Source: Euryarchaeota archaeon UBA556 | GTDB lineage: Archaea; Thermoplasmatota; Poseidoniia; Poseidoniales; Thalassarchaeaceae | Direction: 5' to 3' | NCBI GenBank assembly: GCA_002494975.1 | Contig: DADI01000072.1 | Coordinates: 1,125 to 6,487, forward strand | Length of the DNA stretch: 5,363 nucleotides | Shown: positions 5,257 to 5,363 of the stretch, piece by piece | Position numbering within the stretch: the stretch's first letter is position 1 | How the letters are laid out: every line of letters begins with the position of its first letter | The notes under the pieces: generated by a model | Seen by the model: only the letters and a program-made list of their open reading frames with translations | What the model was told of the DNA's origin: nothing | The model's database searches: none | Translations under genes and position numbers: made by a program

Positions 5257-5363
5257 TGCCAAAAGATACAAAAAACATCATTGATATTGATGAAAATCTT
5301 CGCCTACTAGGTACTGCTCATGTAAGCACTACTTCTGTGAATCTAGTAAAAAATCAGATTATT
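5256..5363 (+). CDS. TraB/PrgY-family protein (first 36 codons; runs off the right edge)
   Basis: The 36 codons start MPKDTKNIIDIDENLRLLGT and continue AHVSTTSVNLVKNQ without a stop. The string LRLLGTAHVSTTSVNLV is typical of the N-terminus of TraB-domain proteins, the family of enterococcal PrgY/TraB and archaeal homologues. GTAH at 19-22 is the first GxxH motif of the TIKI/TraB superfamily, thought to bind a metal in the TIKI proteases. Archaeal members usually have the soluble domain followed by C-terminal membrane helices, but that part is outside the window and cannot be checked. The function in archaea is unknown to me. The start is set by the SD at 5244-5249 and the one-base overlap with folP, so the two are probably one transcript. 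The assignment rests on one short motif-rich segment. Confidence 0.8.
   Translation, partial: MPKDTKNIIDIDENLRLLGTAHVSTTSVNLVKNQII

Noticed and set aside
1..5363. RNA genes, CRISPR arrays, insertion sequences, inteins and attachment sites
   Set aside because: I saw no repeat-spacer pattern, transposase frame, terminal repeats, tRNA-like cloverleaf or intein splice motifs; nearly all bases fall in recognised coding frames.

Overview
This is an AT-rich (roughly 40% GC by eye), gene-dense window with almost no intergenic space. It reads as an ordinary chromosomal segment of an archaeon. The firmest taxonomic marker is a complete aTrm56-type tRNA 2'-O-methyltransferase, a family characteristic of archaea. 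Supporting signs are GGAGG/GAGGTGA Shine-Dalgarno sites at gene junctions, starts without any SD behind TATA-like elements, and a TraB-family gene. Together with a bacterial-style folP and moderate-to-low GC, my best guess is a marine planktonic euryarchaeon (Marine Group II/Poseidoniales or a relative). That placement is inference, not proof.

Layout. The minus strand, from 4361 leftwards, carries an unrecognised four-helix membrane protein (3690-4361), trm56 (3121-3684), carA (1718-3082) and carB (left edge to 1718, truncated by the window after codon 572). The plus strand, from 4417 rightwards, carries folP (dihydropteroate synthase, 4417-5256) and the first 36 codons of a TraB/PrgY-family gene (5256 to the right edge). 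The two transcription directions diverge from a 55-bp gap at 4362-4416. No stretch longer than 55 bp lacks a gene, and no RNA gene, mobile element or CRISPR array was seen.

How the genes work together. CarA (glutamine amidotransferase) and CarB (synthetase) form carbamoyl-phosphate synthetase, which feeds pyrimidine and arginine synthesis. They are coupled by a one-base TAATG overlap. Trm56 modifies C56 of the tRNA T-loop. FolP joins p-aminobenzoate to the pterin precursor in folate synthesis and is coupled to the TraB-family gene by an identical TAATG arrangement. No metabolic link between the two transcription directions is evident.

Most notable points. (1) The divergent gap looks like a minimal back-to-back promoter in which one TATA-like element lies about 28 bp from both start codons, consistent with two leaderless transcripts. 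(2) The SD usage is split: the coupled downstream genes carB and traB have strong SDs, while folP, the membrane-protein gene and carA have none at their first ATG. (3) CarA has an N-terminal extension of about 55 residues, an uncertain start and a small internal duplication. (4) The carA promoter region carries a candidate operator palindrome. I found no convincing evidence of a new multi-gene system.
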